A stretch of DNA of 64,000 nt from Vombatus ursinus (taxonomy: Eukaryota > Chordata > Mammalia > Diprotodontia > Vombatidae), in contig NW_020940358.1 of the NCBI RefSeq assembly GCF_900497805.2, positions 29,483,665 to 29,547,664 of the forward strand, read 5' to 3'. Position numbers and translations under genes: made by a program. The notes under the pieces were generated by a model. That model saw nothing but the letters and a program-made list of their open reading frames with translations. It had not been told where the DNA came from and ran no database searches. Shown piece by piece: positions 25,413 through 37,500 of this stretch; the first letter of the stretch is position 1; the number at the start of each line of letters is the position of its first letter.

Positions 25413-27840
25413 GGGGGGGGCAAGATGGTGGAGTAAAAGCAGTGATTGCTTGAGCTGTCCCCCAAACCCCTCCAAATACCTGTAAAAAATGACTCTAAAC
25501 AAATTCTAGAGGAGCAGAACCCACAAAAAGACAGAGTGAAACAGATTTCCAGCTTAAGATAACCTGGAAGGTCAACAGGAAAGGTCTGTTGTGCTGGGCT
25601 GAGAGAGGAGCACAGGTCAGCGTGAGTTATGCCAGAAAAGATGGGGCCTCAGCAAACCTAGAGCAGGCCTCAGGGGACTGAATCATGGGCAGATGTGGTG
25701 GTTTCCAGACTTCTCAACCCACAAACACCAAAGACAACTTAGAAGGTCAGTGGGAAAGGTCTGTTGGACCTCGGTGAGAGAGGATTGCTGTCTAGTCCCA
25801 GCCCTGGAGCAGCCCTGGGACAGCAGTGGTGGTGGCTGCTTCTGGAGCTCTCAGCCCACAGTTGGTGGGGGGATCAAACAGCTGATAAGAGGGGCATTGC
25901 AGGGATCTATTTGCTGGTGTTGAGGCAGGTTTCTCTTGCTTTGCCTGTGCTTGCATCTGGGTCACAGTCCTAGGACAAGGAGGAGCACTGGCTTGGTGGA
26001 GAGGGAATCCTCCTCACAGTTCCAAGGCAGAGAAGAGTGCTTGTGGTCACTCATAGACAAGAGCACAGGCCAGGAAAGGAGTAAACACCTTGCCTCTGAT
26101 CATAACACCTTGGAAGAACTGAAAATTTACAGGTCCCTAGGAGTACCTCTAAAAACAGCTGCCAAAACCCCTGAAGCTTAGGACAATACACCCTCCACAC
26201 TGAAAACAGAACCCAACCTTAATAAAGAATTTAAAAATCAAGTAATTAGATGGGAACATGAGCGAACAGTGTTAAAAAACTCAGACTATAGAATCTTACT
26301 TTGGTGACAAAGAAGATCAAAACATACAACCAGAAGAAGACAACAAAGTCAAACCTCCTATATCCAAAGCCTCCAAGAAAAATATGAATTGATCTCAGGC
26401 CATGGAAGAGTTCAAAAAGGATTTTGAAAAGCAAGTAAGAGAAGTAGAGGAAAAATTAGGAAGAGAAATGAGAGTGATGCAAGAAAGTCATGAAAATTGA
26501 GTCAACAGTTTGGTAAAAGAGACACAAAAAAATACTGAAGAAAATAACACCTTAAAAAATAGACTAATTCAAATGACAAAAGAGGTCCAAAAAGCCAATG
26601 AGAAGAAGAATGCCTTAAAAAGTAGACTTGGACAAAAGGAAAAGGAGGCCCAAAAAAATCACTGAAGAAAATAATTCCTTAAAAATTAGAATGGAGCAAA
26701 TGGAAACTAATGACTTTATGAGAAATCAAGAAATTTTAAATCAAAACCAAAAGAGTGAAAAAAATAGAAGACAATGTGAAATATCTCATTGGAAAAACAA
26801 TTGACCTGGATGATAGATCCAGGAGAAATAATTTAAAAATTATTGGATTGCCTGGAAGCTATGATTAAAAAAAGAGCCTAGACATCATCTTTCAAGAAAT
26901 TATCAAGGGAAACTGCCCTGATATTCTAGAACCAGAGGGTAAAATAGAAATTGAAAGAATTCACTGGTCACCTCCTAAAAGAGATCCCCAAAGGAAAATT
27001 CCTAGGAATATTATAGCCAAATTCTAGAGTTCCCAGGTCAAGGAGAAAATATTGCAAGCAGCCAGAAAGAAACAATTCTAGTATTGTGGAAACACAATCA
27101 GGATAACACAAGATTTAGCAGCTTCTACATTAAGGGACCAGAGGGCTTGGAATATGATATTCCAGAGGTCAAAGGAGCTAGGATTACAACCAAGAATCAT
27201 CTATCCAGCAAAACTGAGTATAATCTTTCAGGGAGGAAAATAGATATTCAATGAAATAGAGGACTTTCAAGCTTTCTTGATGAAAAGACCAGAGCTGAAT
27301 AGAAAATTTGACTTTCAAATACAAGACTCAAGAGAAGCATAAAAAGGTAAACAGGAAAGAGAAATCATAAGGGACTTAGTAAAGTTGAACTGTTTACACT
27401 CCTGCATGGAAAGATGGTGTTTATAACTCCGTGACACCTTTCTCAGTATTAGGGTAGTTGGAGAGTATATATGTATATTGCTTGCTTTCTCAATGAGGGT
27501 GGGTGGGGAGGGGGGAAGAGAGAGAATTTGGAACTCAATGTTTTAAAAATGAACGTTAAAAGTTGTTTTTACATTCAACTGGAAAATAAGATATGCAGGC
27601 AATGGGGTGTAGAAATCTATCATGCTCTACAGGAAAACAGAAGGGGAAGGGGATAAGAGAAGGCAGGGCAGGGGTGTAATAGAAGGGAAGACAGTTTGGA
27701 GGAAGGGGTATTTAGAATACATGCTCTCTTGGGGTGGGGGGAGGGGAGAGATGGGGAGAAAATTTGGAACTCAAAATCTTGTGGAAGTGAATGTTCAAAA
27801 CTAAAAATAAATAAATAAATTTTTAAAAATTAAAAAAAAA
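25413..27840 (+). mobile_element. L1-derived element without ORF2 (5'UTR, ORF1 remnant, 3' end)
   Basis: Starts with a G run and GGCAAGATGGTGGAGTAAAA, continues through a 5'UTR-like part to an ORF1 remnant (26240-27330, with AGAAATAATTTAAAAATTAT and AACTGCCCTGATATTCTAGA), and passes directly into two blocks of 3' end sequence (TTTGGAACTCAATG, TTTGGAACTCAAAATCTTG) and an A-rich tail. No ORF2 reverse transcriptase is present. Flanks CTACAACTTT (left 25402-25412, right 27842-27851) are its target duplication. Resembles the 'half-L1' (HAL1) architecture; many stops in ORF1. Confidence 0.75.
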
Positions 27841-27849
27841 ACTACAACT

Positions 27850-28930
27850 TTAAAAGGGCATGCTTACCCAAATTCAGAGGCTAGCTTATTTACCTTGACC
27901 CATCCCCCTTTCCTCTCTCTCCACTGCTGCTGGGGGTTGAGGTGGGGTGGGGGGGTGAGCAGGATATGCTGAACCTGAGTGATGCTCCAGGCAAAGGTTG
28001 CCCCAGGGTCCAAGGCCATTGCCAGTGGGGCCCATGCTGTAGCTGTTGCCCCTCCCCCTTCCTCCTTTCCCCAGGTAGGGGAGGGTGAATTCAAAGGTGA
28101 GAGGGGAAGGGTGAAACTCTCTTCTCCTATGAGAGGGGTTAACAAAGATACCCTCTTGACTCAAGGGAAGGGAATGGGAGAAGGGAGTGACCAGAAATCA
28201 GTGACCCGGTGACCCAGTGACACAGAAGGGATGTTTTTAGCCGTTCTAACTTTTTTCTGTAACCTCCATGAAGGAGGATTCAGGGGTGTGGAAGGAAGAG
28301 AGTAAGTAAGCCTCAGGGAACCAAAAAGCACCTGCGGTTTTCCCAATTCCCTAACGCTGAGAGAATTGGCAGGATTGGGCATAGGCTTCCAGATAGGGCA
28401 TCTGTCCTTGTCCTCTATGCTGCAGAAGGTGTACCCACATCCATGGCCTCGAACTGAACCACTGGACCGAGAGCCTGACAGCATCAGGCTGAGTGCAAGA
28501 CAGCCTCATAACCATCTGCCCAAAAAGCACCTCCAAGCCTAACCTTCCTAGTTGCTTGGAAATCCACCAACTGTAGAGCAAGAAAGGGATTAAGGGGAGA
28601 GGGGAGGCTTATGTACCTTCCCGTCTTGGCTGGAAAAGAGTTTAGGATTAGACAGTTCTTCCCAGTCAGGGAACCGTGTGTTGAGATCTAGAGGTTTAGG
28701 GGTGCTAGGACCCCAAAATATCGAGAGCAAGAGACATGGGTTCTGCCCAAGAGAATTCTACCCAAGCCTTCTTTCAGCCAAAAGCAAGGTTTATTAGAAC
28801 ATCGACTGGGGGTGGGTGAGATTTGAAGAATTCAACATATTTGGCCAGACTCTTAAGGAATCTAAACATTTGTATCCCTAATGCAAGTGGGCCAGATTTT
28901 AAGAATCCGAGCAGTGGCTAGATTTTAAGA
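27850..28930 (-). other. Possible LTR-retrovirus-like fossil (right part), broken
   Basis: On the minus strand CTAATAAACCTTGCTTTTGG near 28780-28800 looks like the polyA region of an LTR, followed by partly open, proline-rich reading. With 23716-25250 it may be one old element. Family not determined; broken. Evidence is only suggestive. Confidence 0.25.
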
Positions 28931-28934
28931 ATCT

Positions 28935-30025
28935 CATCCGAGTCCAATTGCATTTTTTAAGGACTTGTTTTCTATAGTTAATTTTTGTCCTTCCTTTTCC
29001 AAGCTATTGACTCTCTCTTGCATACCTCTCATTTCGTTTCCCAATTTTTCTTCTACCTCTCTTATTTGACTTTTAAAATCCTTCTTGAGCTCTTCCAAGA
29101 AGGCTTTTTGGGCTTGAGACTAAAAAGGTTTTGGATGTGAGTATAATTGACAATGTTGTCCTCTTCTGAATTCCTGCCTTGATCTTCCCTGTCCCATAAT
29201 AAGAATCTATAGTCATTGTACATTTCTTTTTGCTCATGGTGTTTGCTTATTTCCTGACTTAAAAAAAAAATGAGCTCCCCTGCTGGAGAGCAGGGGGCAT
29301 TGACCCAAGCTTCTTGTGCGGGACCTAGTCACACTGGCTTTGTGTGCTGAGGCCTCAGATACTGGCAATTAGAGGCTGTAGGGTTCTGGCAGTTTACTTG
29401 GTATTGGGCTGGAATCAGCAACATTGGAGCTCTAGCGGTAGGGGTGGGGAGTCTGGCCCCTGGAGAATGCCTGCTCACCTAGGCCTTGAGCTCCTTTCTT
29501 TGGCTCCTGCTCAGCCAAGGCCTTGCACTCCTTTCTATGGCTCCTGCTCATCTGAGTCTTGCATGGGGCAAGGGATGTTTCGATGCTGCAGAATGTCTCT
29601 TAGCCTGGAGCTTTACTTCTTGCAGTTGTACTTCTTGGCCGCTGGAGAATGCTGTGGCATGTGATGGGTTTCCAGGCTGGTTTCCACCAGTTTTCCTGCT
29701 CGTACTGAGGCACTTGGTTGTTCCTGGTGTTGGTGCTTGCCTGCTCCACCACCCTAGGGTTCAGGATCTCCCCCTGGTATGCTGAGGTGAGGCTTTCCGC
29801 TAGCTTGCTGGAACACCTCCCGTTCTGTACTGCTTCCCCTCCCCCAGAGTGAGAGGGGCCTTTCCCTTTAATCCTCCAAGCTTCCTGGGCTACAAGACTA
29901 TTGCACCCCATCTTTCTGCTGGTTCAGCTGTTCCAGGGTTTTTCCTGGGGTGATATTTTCTGGGCTTTCAGAAGTCAATAAGGGAGGGTGAGAGTAACTT
30001 ACTTCTTACTCCACCATTTTGGCTC
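28935..30025 (-). repeat. L1 5' part (5'UTR and ORF1 start), antisense
   Basis: The right end reads CTTACTCCACCATTTTGGCT, the reverse complement of the marsupial L1 5' end; leftwards come 5'UTR-like sequence and reverse ORF1 sequence (TCTTCTACCTCTCTTATTTG). The left boundary lies inside ORF1. Confidence 0.75.
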
Positions 30026-30039
30026 ACAGAAGCAAAACT

Positions 30040-30262
30040 CTTCTGAGTACAGATTAAAGGATATTTTTTCATTTTATTTTTCTTGCCTTTTTTAATACAG
30101 CATGGCTAATATGGAAATATGCTTTGCATGACTTCACATGTAAAATGGCATCATATTACTTGCCTTCTCAATGAATGGAGGAGGGGTGGAGGGAGGGAGA
30201 GAATTTGGAACTTAAAGGTCTTTTTAATATGTCAAAATAAACAAATAAATCAAGAACCACCT
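30040..30262 (+). repeat. L1 3' end, sense
   Basis: TTTTGCATGACTTCACATGT-like and AGAGAATTTGGAACTTAAAG, then an A-rich tail. Lies directly after the antisense L1 5' part, the arrangement expected of a twin-primed insertion. Confidence 0.75.
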
Positions 30263-30489
30263 TCTACAGGAAGCTTTCCCAATCTCTCTTAATATATCCC
30301 TGCCCTACTCAGTGAGTCATACCTTTGCATCAAATTAAAAAAGAAAAAGAAAAAGAAAAAAAAGCAACTCAGAAGAATCATCTAACATCTGAATTGTGTC
30401 TGAGTATATGAAATATTCCACACTTTTAGTCTCCTACCATGGCAAAGAGAGATTTTCTCAACTCTTCTACAGGGTCAAGCTTGGCAATT

Positions 30490-31260
30490 AGAATTATATG
30501 ATGTTTAGTTTCAGCGTTTTTTTATTCTTTCTTTTTGTATTTGTAGTCATGTTGTATTTTGTTTTCCTAGTTTTCCTTCACTCTATATCAGTTCATATAA
30601 GTTTCCCCATGTGTCTCTGAATTCTTAATATTTGTCATTTCTTACAGAACAATAATATAACATTACATTAATGTACTAACATTTCTTTAGGTATTTCCCA
30701 ACAAACAGGACCTACTTTATTTCTAGCCATTTGCTACCATAAGAAGGTCCACTTCTAATATTTTGTTCAGGATGGGACTTTTCTATCCTTGAACTCTGTG
30801 GTGCCTGGTAGGGGGATTTCTGGGTCAAAAGGTGTGAATATTTTAGTCGCTTTTTTGGCACGCATCCAAATTGTCTTCCAGAATAGCAGACCAATTCACA
30901 ACTCCACCAATAATGTATTTGTATATCTATCTTCCCCCAGCTCCTCCATCTTTTGCCACCTTGTCAATTTGTTGAGTTTGAGACAAAGCCCCAGAATTAC
31001 TTTGATTTACGTTTCTTTTATTAGTGATTCATAGTAATTTTTCATATGTTTATTAATACTTTTCAATTCTTCTTTTGAGAATTGTTTGTTCATCCTCCTA
31101 TTTTTATCTATAAATGTTCTCAAGTTTCCTTGGTTGTTCTGTTACATTTACTTTATGTTGATTTAATTTGGAGGGTTTTACTGAATTTTTTGTAACATCT
31201 GTCTGTTCTATCTTCTGCAACATATGTTGGTACATAAACTACACATATTTTTAGGGTGGT
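30490..31260 (-). repeat. L1 3' end, antisense
   Basis: Minus-strand L1 3' sequence: ACAAATAGCAAATGGCT-like phrases, CCAAATTGTCTTCCAGAATAG, ACAACTCCACCAATAATGTA and TTTATTAATACTTTTCAATTC in reverse order. Distantly similar to the copy at 61850-62990. Confidence 0.7.
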
Positions 31261-32330
31261 TTTTCTAAAAATACTTATTATTAGAACTACAATTAGAAAT
31301 GACCAAAATGTTCCTTGAAATTATGTTTTCTGTTGCCTTTGGATGCATGATAAACTAGCTTCACTAGTTCCTTTATTTGCCCCACCAATGAGTACCTATG
31401 ATTGATCTTTCCATTTAACTGAAACCTTTCTTCAATCTTATGGTTTAGCTTATAGCAACAGTGTAATTTGCTGCTACAGTATGTCTTTTCAGTGGTCATC
31501 AGACAAGGATTTCATATGTAGAATGGTATTACCTGATTAAACATGTAGAGAACTGAAATGTGTAACAAATATGTATGTTCAGATTTACCTTCTCTGGTGG
31601 GTTATGTAAAGCTGTGTAAATATTTCCTGTGAGGTTCCAATCTACCATGTGGACCTTGGAAGCCTATTTCCAAACATGCATGGTTGAAAGGTTTGTACTA
31701 TGTGATGACAAAAAAGTTGTCTAATTGACTGCTGATCTAGAAAAACTGATGACACTGGGGTCTGGTGAGCTAGAACTCAATGGAAAAGAAAAACAAAAGC
31801 GAGGAAATATCCAGTTCTCCATCTATTTTCTTTTCCGTTCTGAGGCAGAACTACTTAGAAGGGCTCCCAAACTGAGCAGGGGATAATATGGCTTCCTTGT
31901 GCCCCACCTGAACATGGCAACTGTGATCATATGGTCACCTCTGTCTCTTTGTGTTTGTTCTTTCCTGATCTTAGGTGAATAAATATCCTGTAATGGAATT
32001 TTTCAGAAAGCAACTTTGTGAGTTTCAAAAGGTCTGGAGGTATGCAACTGTGGTGTTAGTAGAACTCTCTGCTGGAGTGGTAGAGGTCAATGGCAGTGGA
32101 AGCAATTGTATTAGAGTCATACCAACTTACTATACCTTCTTAGTAAATATCTTTAATAAAAGCTAGTTTAGGCTGTTGTCTGGTTATTAATAGGGAGCAT
32201 ACTGGTAGGGGCTCAGGAGCTACAGTACTAAAAGCATAGTCCATCAAGGTTACCCCTAGAACCCTGAGAGTAATAAGTAGCAACTGCCCACTGGGGATCC
32301 TCAACCAACAAGTTCAAGTGAAAGTTGGAA
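31261..32330. other. Unassigned sequence, possibly LTR-like
   Basis: No recognised LINE or SINE. TTTAATAAAAGCTAG near 32152 could be a polyA signal, and the length and lack of similarity to neighbours would fit a solitary old LTR, but no matching ends or target duplication were found. Otherwise unique. Confidence 0.25.
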
Positions 32331-32654
32331 GAATAATCTTGAGGAAATTATTACATGTAATTCTCACATGAGTCCTATGAAGGAGGTGCTAGTTTTATTT
32401 CTTTATCCACATTTGACAGGTAAGGAAACTAAGATGCAGTAATTTAAATGATTTGTTCAGTCACATAGGTCATAAGTATCTGAGGCAGAATTTGAACTCA
32501 GATCTTCCTGACTCTAAGTCCAGCAACTCCTGCTCATTGTGAGAAAGTCTCAGTTACTCCATATTTTAGAAAGCTGTGCATGAGCCTAAAACATAGCAAC
32601 ATCACCCAGTCAGTTTAAAGGAGGTTGAGTGAATCTCATAAAAAGAGAAATGTG

Positions 32655-32887
32655 ACTAACCCTAGCTAGATGGTGTCATGGATAGAGCACTGGGCCTAGA
32701 GTCAGGAAGACCTGAATTTAAATCCAACCTCAGATGCTTATTAGCTATGTGACTCTAGGCAAAGAATTTGACCTCAGTTTCCTCAACTATAAAACATGAA
32801 TCATAACAGCACCTACCTCCCAGGGTTGCTGTGATCATCAAATGAGACAATATTTGTAAAGCGCACTTAGCACAGCGCTTGGCACAT
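32655..32887 (+). repeat. MIR/MAR1-like CORE-SINE, near full length
   Basis: Head GATGGTGTCATGGATAGAGC, AATTTAAATCCAACC, a diverged core, then TTTCCTCAACTATAAAACAT, CCCAGGGTTGCTGTGATC and GCGCTTGGCACATAG. Confidence 0.75.
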
Positions 32888-33110
32888 AGCTTTTGTTGTT
32901 CAGTCACGTCCAACTCTTCCTGACTCCATTTGGGGCTTTCTTGACAACGATATTGGAGTGGTTTGCCCTTTCTTTCTCCAGCTCATTTTACAGATGAGGT
33001 ACTAAGGGACAGAGGGTTAAGTGACTTGCCCAGGGTCATGCATCTAGTAAGTGTCTGAGACCAGATTTGAACTCAGGAAGATGAATCATCCTGCCTACAA
33101 GACCATCACT
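32888..33110 (+). repeat. RTE-related SINE
   Basis: CTTTTGTTGTTCAGTCACGT, ATTGGAGTGGTTTGCCCTTT, TCATTTTACAGATGAGGTAC and GACTTGCCCAGGGTCATGCA in the order of the marsupial RTE-derived SINE. Confidence 0.75.
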
Positions 33111-34370
33111 CTGTTCACTTTGACACCTACTTGCACATAGTAGGTGCTTAGTAAATATTGATTGATTGATTGAGTACAGTAGATGCGGGGCAGATGACAA
33201 TAGAAAGTCAAGGCAAACAAAAGCTGGGGTTTGAGCAGTGGAGCAACTGGAGGCTAAAAGGGAAGACCACCACATAGAGAAATACCAGAGAAAGTGAGAG
33301 TCGACCAGGATCATCTAAGAGCTCAAGAATGGGTTGTAGGTCAGAGAGGTCATGGAAAAGCTGTAGCATGACAACATGTCACTGAATAATGCCGGGTCTA
33401 TTTGACCACAATCAGGCTTATTTATAATCTCTAGGAGGAATGGGAAGGGAGGTTATATTTGTAGTCAATGATAGCCCATTAGAGCATGTGTAAAATGTAC
33501 TTTGCATATCCCCCTGACAAGTGACTCTATAAGTGAAGAAATGCCGATGCTTTCTGTACTGTGTACCCTGCCACTATTTTGACTGTCCTCTTTCTTCTAG
33601 GTTGGAGATCAGTTAGGAAGTAGACTAGTACCCCAAGAAAACAATAAGAGATAAATAACATTTAATGTGGGCACCTAGAATACTTGCTTCAATGTCTGGT
33701 TTTCCTATCTTTCCTGTTTTGATTAAATGTCATAGGATCACGAATTATAGATATAACACTGGAAAGCATATTGGAGGTTATCTAGTCCAACACTCCCATT
33801 TTCCCGATGAGAAAGGTAAATTGCCTGACCCAAAGTTCTCAGCGGCAGAATTCCAAGTCCAGCATTCTTTTTATAGCACTACGTTATCTCTCTTCTGCTT
33901 TGAATTCAAATGCCATTTGACTTGCCTGGTGAAATTGGATGTAAGGGCTCAGAGTTACGAAATGGAATAAATGATGGACCCTAAAAGAGCTATGAACTTT
34001 CAACATTCAGAGAGTGAGGATGGGGGATAAGTTATGCTGCCTTGTTAAGTGCTTATGTTGTATAAGGGATTTTACTCCTCATTTAGTTTATTCCTTTACT
34101 TGCTTTATTGATGGTTATATAAAACAAAGATTGTTTGCTGCATTTTCACTTGTGATAGCCAGTAGGGTGGAGTACCCATTACTCACCTGGGTTTGCCACC
34201 CCAATATCCCAGTCAGAGTGGAATGGAATCTTCTGGCTTACCACATCCCCAAGTAATTGATTGAGCAGTTCACCAGAAGGATTCAGGATCAAGAGCTTGC
34301 TTCTCTTCTCCTATAGACCATTATTTGCTATCTCTACCAGAATCTCCACCAGGCAACCTGCCTTATCTTC
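33111..34370. other. Intergenic sequence with a MIR-like fragment, otherwise unassigned
   Basis: 33745-33890 carries TCTAGTCCAACACTCCCATT and is an old MIR-like SINE. The rest has no conserved ORF or clear repeat. Confidence 0.4.
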
Positions 34371-34374
34371 TCTT

Positions 34375-34600
34375 TAAGGATGCAATACGGTATGGTGGAA
34401 AGAGCCCAGGCTCTGGGATCAGAGGACCAAGGTTGAAACCTTGACCCCGATACTTAGTTACCTCTGTGACTTTGGGTAAAGTCATTTCATCTCCCTGGGC
34501 CCCACTTTCTTCATCTGCAGAATAGGGGGCAATGTTGGACTTAGCTGGTCTTTGAGGTCTCTTACAGCTCTGGCGCTATATGATATTCTGGCATGACTTA
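34375..34600 (+). repeat. MIR-like CORE-SINE
   Basis: GGTATGGTGGAAAGAGCCCA, AGGTTGAAACCTTGACC, CTTTGGGTAAAGTCATTTCA and TTCTTCATCTGCAGAATAGG in order. Confidence 0.7.
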
Positions 34601-35129
34601 CTAGCATCATATTGGCAGCTACAGCCTCTCACCCCTGGATGCCAAAGACAGACAGAGGCTTCTAACCGTCAAATAGGCAATGCCAACCCAGTTTCTTTCC
34701 TATGGATGGTGCTCTTTGATGTGGTGTGGTATGAAATGGTCTATTGCTTAGCAGTCTAGTCTGTGTTTTTAAAAACACACAAAGAATTTGACAATTCACA
34801 ACATTCCATCTACTCTACAGTTGTGACTACTTCTAACCACTCCCCCTCCCCCCTACTTCTGTTCTCTAGTGCTCAGTTCCTATAGGTTAGAAACCAGGGG
34901 AAAGTGAAAGAAAGATCCAGCCACAACCACGGGGGTAATGTTCAATTTATAAGGAAAAGGCCATTTTAAAAGAAAAAAGAAAGAAAGAAAAAGAATCAAA
35001 GAATGGCCTGTCGTATACCAATAAACAAAGTTTTTTGTCAGCTCAGACTGCTAAAAGGAGATGGAGAATTCTCCCACTCTATCTGATGGCATCAGCTGAG
35101 ACCCAAAAAAATAAAATGGATCTGCTGAT

Positions 35130-35330
35130 TCCTTGATCAAGCAGGAAGTGCATCAGATTGAGAGTCAGAGAATCTGGGTTTAAATCCCATGTCTGCTACT
35201 TTTCACCTGTGAGATGCTGGTCAAGTCAGTTATCCTCTCTAGACCTTAGTTTCCTCATCTGTAAAATTCGGGGGCTGGACTGGATCCCCCATAAGGACCC
35301 CTCCAATTCTAAATGTGTAATAATCTGGTC
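35130..35330 (+). repeat. MIR-like CORE-SINE
   Basis: AAGTGCATCAGATTGAGAGT, GGGTTTAAATCCCATG, TAGTTTCCTCATCTGTAAAA and GGACCCCTCCAATTCTAAA in order. Confidence 0.7.
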
Positions 35331-35991
35331 TGGGCCAGTTTTGGTAGGAAAGAGCCAGATCACTCAGAAACAGCTCTGAAGGAAGAAGAAGAGCTTGAGA
35401 CTATCACTTTAAGCTCTTAAAAAATGGAAGGGAGAGGCAATAGATATAATTGAATATATGACTGCTAGGTAAGAGGGAAAGAGAACCAGGTATTTTCCCA
35501 AATAATTCTTTCCTGGATGGGAAAAGAGAAAACACACCCAGACCCAAAGGACAAGAGAGGGTAAGACAATACAGCAGAAGAGTCTAATTGGCTGCACCCA
35601 CCTGACCAACCCTAGAAAGGCCATGCTAGACTCAGACAGGAGAAACAGCAGCCCAGATAGAGGCAACCCCAAAGAACAAAGTACAATGCCCCCAGCCTTG
35701 TGATGACAGTTTGGGGGCCTCACAGGGGAACAGCAGGGCCAAAGGGCCTCCCTCCTCCCAATCCTGGAGCCAACTCAGTGTTCAAGGGTCTGGCCTGGAG
35801 AGGAAGAGGGCTGAATGACAAATGTCTGCATCAGCACCAAAAACTTATTGAGTCTTTTCTTTTTCTTTCATTATCAAAGGGAAATTATAGTTGTGTAGAC
35901 AAGGAAGAGGGTGTTGTAAGGCAAAAAGGGAACCTTAAGCAGAGGTTGGAGAGGACATAGTTAGATGAAACTTTACCTGGGGAAAATTTAG

Positions 35992-35992
<1 letters not shown>
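35331..35992. other. Unassigned intergenic sequence
   Basis: No family recognised. ORFs of 104 (minus) and 86 (plus) codons are short and show no known motif. Confidence 0.35.
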
Positions 35993-36030
<38 letters not shown>

Positions 36031-36039
36031 TGTGTGTGT
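35993..36039. repeat. (TG)n microsatellite
   Basis: About 45 bp of TG with one TATG interruption. Confidence 0.96.
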
Positions 36040-36229
36040 ACTCTTCTAGAAGAAAGATACCCTCACATCAGCTCCCCCATATAGAACCCTGCTCACTCTT
36101 CTCCAGTTATGACTCTCGTCAGAGGGAAGAAACATCACCACAAAGGCTGGGCTCTGGAGGCAAGCAAGCATTTTTCTGAGGCAGGGGTAAACTTAGCTTC
36201 TTCGTTTGATCAACTCTGACAACTGTAAC

Positions 36230-36475
36230 AGGAATAATAATGATAGCTAACATTTCTATAGTGCTTCTATGTGCCAGGCAGTGACCTAAGCATTTGATAT
36301 TTATTATCTCCTATGATCCTCACAACCATCCCGGGAGGTAGGTGCTACCATTACCCCCATAGAATGTAAATTTCTTGAGGGCAGGCAATCTTTTGGTTTT
36401 GTCTTTGTTATCCCCAGGACCTAGCACAACGCCTTGTACATAGCAGGTATTTAATAAATGTTTAAGCTGGGTTTA
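36230..36475 (+). repeat. MIR-like SINE and L2 tail
   Basis: CTTCTATGTGCCAGGCAGTG and CTCCTATGATCCTCACAACC belong to a MIR-like SINE. From 36360, ATGTAAATTTCTTGAGGGCA and GGTATTTAATAAATGTTTAA form an L2 3' tail. Confidence 0.65.
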
Positions 36476-36479
36476 TTGA

Positions 36480-37250
36480 ATTGACTTAATAATTTCCAAA
36501 TCTCCATTTGCCACTGGGTATTGGACTGGGGGAAGGTGAAACCTTCTTTTGAGGAGGTGAATAGTGAGACTTAGGAGACAAGTCTGAAAAAGGAGAAGCC
36601 TGAAGGCTCTTCAGAGTCATCATAAAGGATTTTTTTTTATTGCGTCTCTGTTTTCTTAAGAGTTTACAACTTCAATTAAAACTCAGATAAGATGAATGAA
36701 ATTTCCCAGCGTGGCACAGTGTGCCAAGAACCATCCACCAATCCAGAGCTGGTTTAGAATCCAGGTGGCATCAGCTGAAGGGTCAAGAGCACTAGGCTAG
36801 AGATAAGGGGAATGGAATGACTTGAATATTTGTCCCTGGGGTCAGGATGAATTGAGGAAGCAGCCAGGAAGGCCTGGGCATTTATTTCCATGTAGTAAGT
36901 GTTTCTACAGTATTTTCCTTCTCCTTTTAATTTCAATGCCAACTTACCAACCCTAGCCACCTAAATGACTTAATAGTTGATGTGTGGCACAGATGGAGAA
37001 ATAAGGATGCCTATTTATCTATCAGGGAGTATAGTAAGACCTTTAACTTCTTTCATCTCCATAAACACACCCACAACTCAAACCATCCCAGTGGCCCAAA
37101 CAACAGATCAGGAATTTGCAGTAAGTAGCTTCCTCTTTGCTTATAGATGTTTCTCATTCCATAAGGGATACTTACAAAAGGTTCTCAGAAAAAAGTGCAA
37201 CTAACCAAGGTAATTTCCAGAATTCAGTGCAGTACCTTGGTAACCTTGTG
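36480..37250. other. Unassigned intergenic sequence
   Basis: No recognised gene or repeat; short ORFs only. Confidence 0.35.
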
Positions 37251-37251
37251 T

Positions 37252-37500
37252 AGGGGTTAGAGTTAGACTTGGTGTTAGAAAGTGCTGGGTTCAAATTCTG
37301 TCTCAGACCCTTACTCGCTGGATGACCTTGGGCAAGATATTTCACTTCTTTGAGAGTCAGTTCCTGATCTGTAAAATGGGGATAGTAATAGCACCTGTCT
37401 CACAGAGATGTCATGAAGCTCCCATGAAATACTGTGTGAAAAGTACTCCGCAAACTTTAAGCAGCTTGTAAATGTGAGCTACTGAATCCTTTAAACTTAT
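37252..37500 (+). repeat. MIR-like CORE-SINE
   Basis: TAGAGTTAGACTTGGTGTTA, GGGTTCAAATTCTG, TTGGGCAAGATATTTCACTT and ATCTGTAAAATGGGGATAGT in order. Confidence 0.7.
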
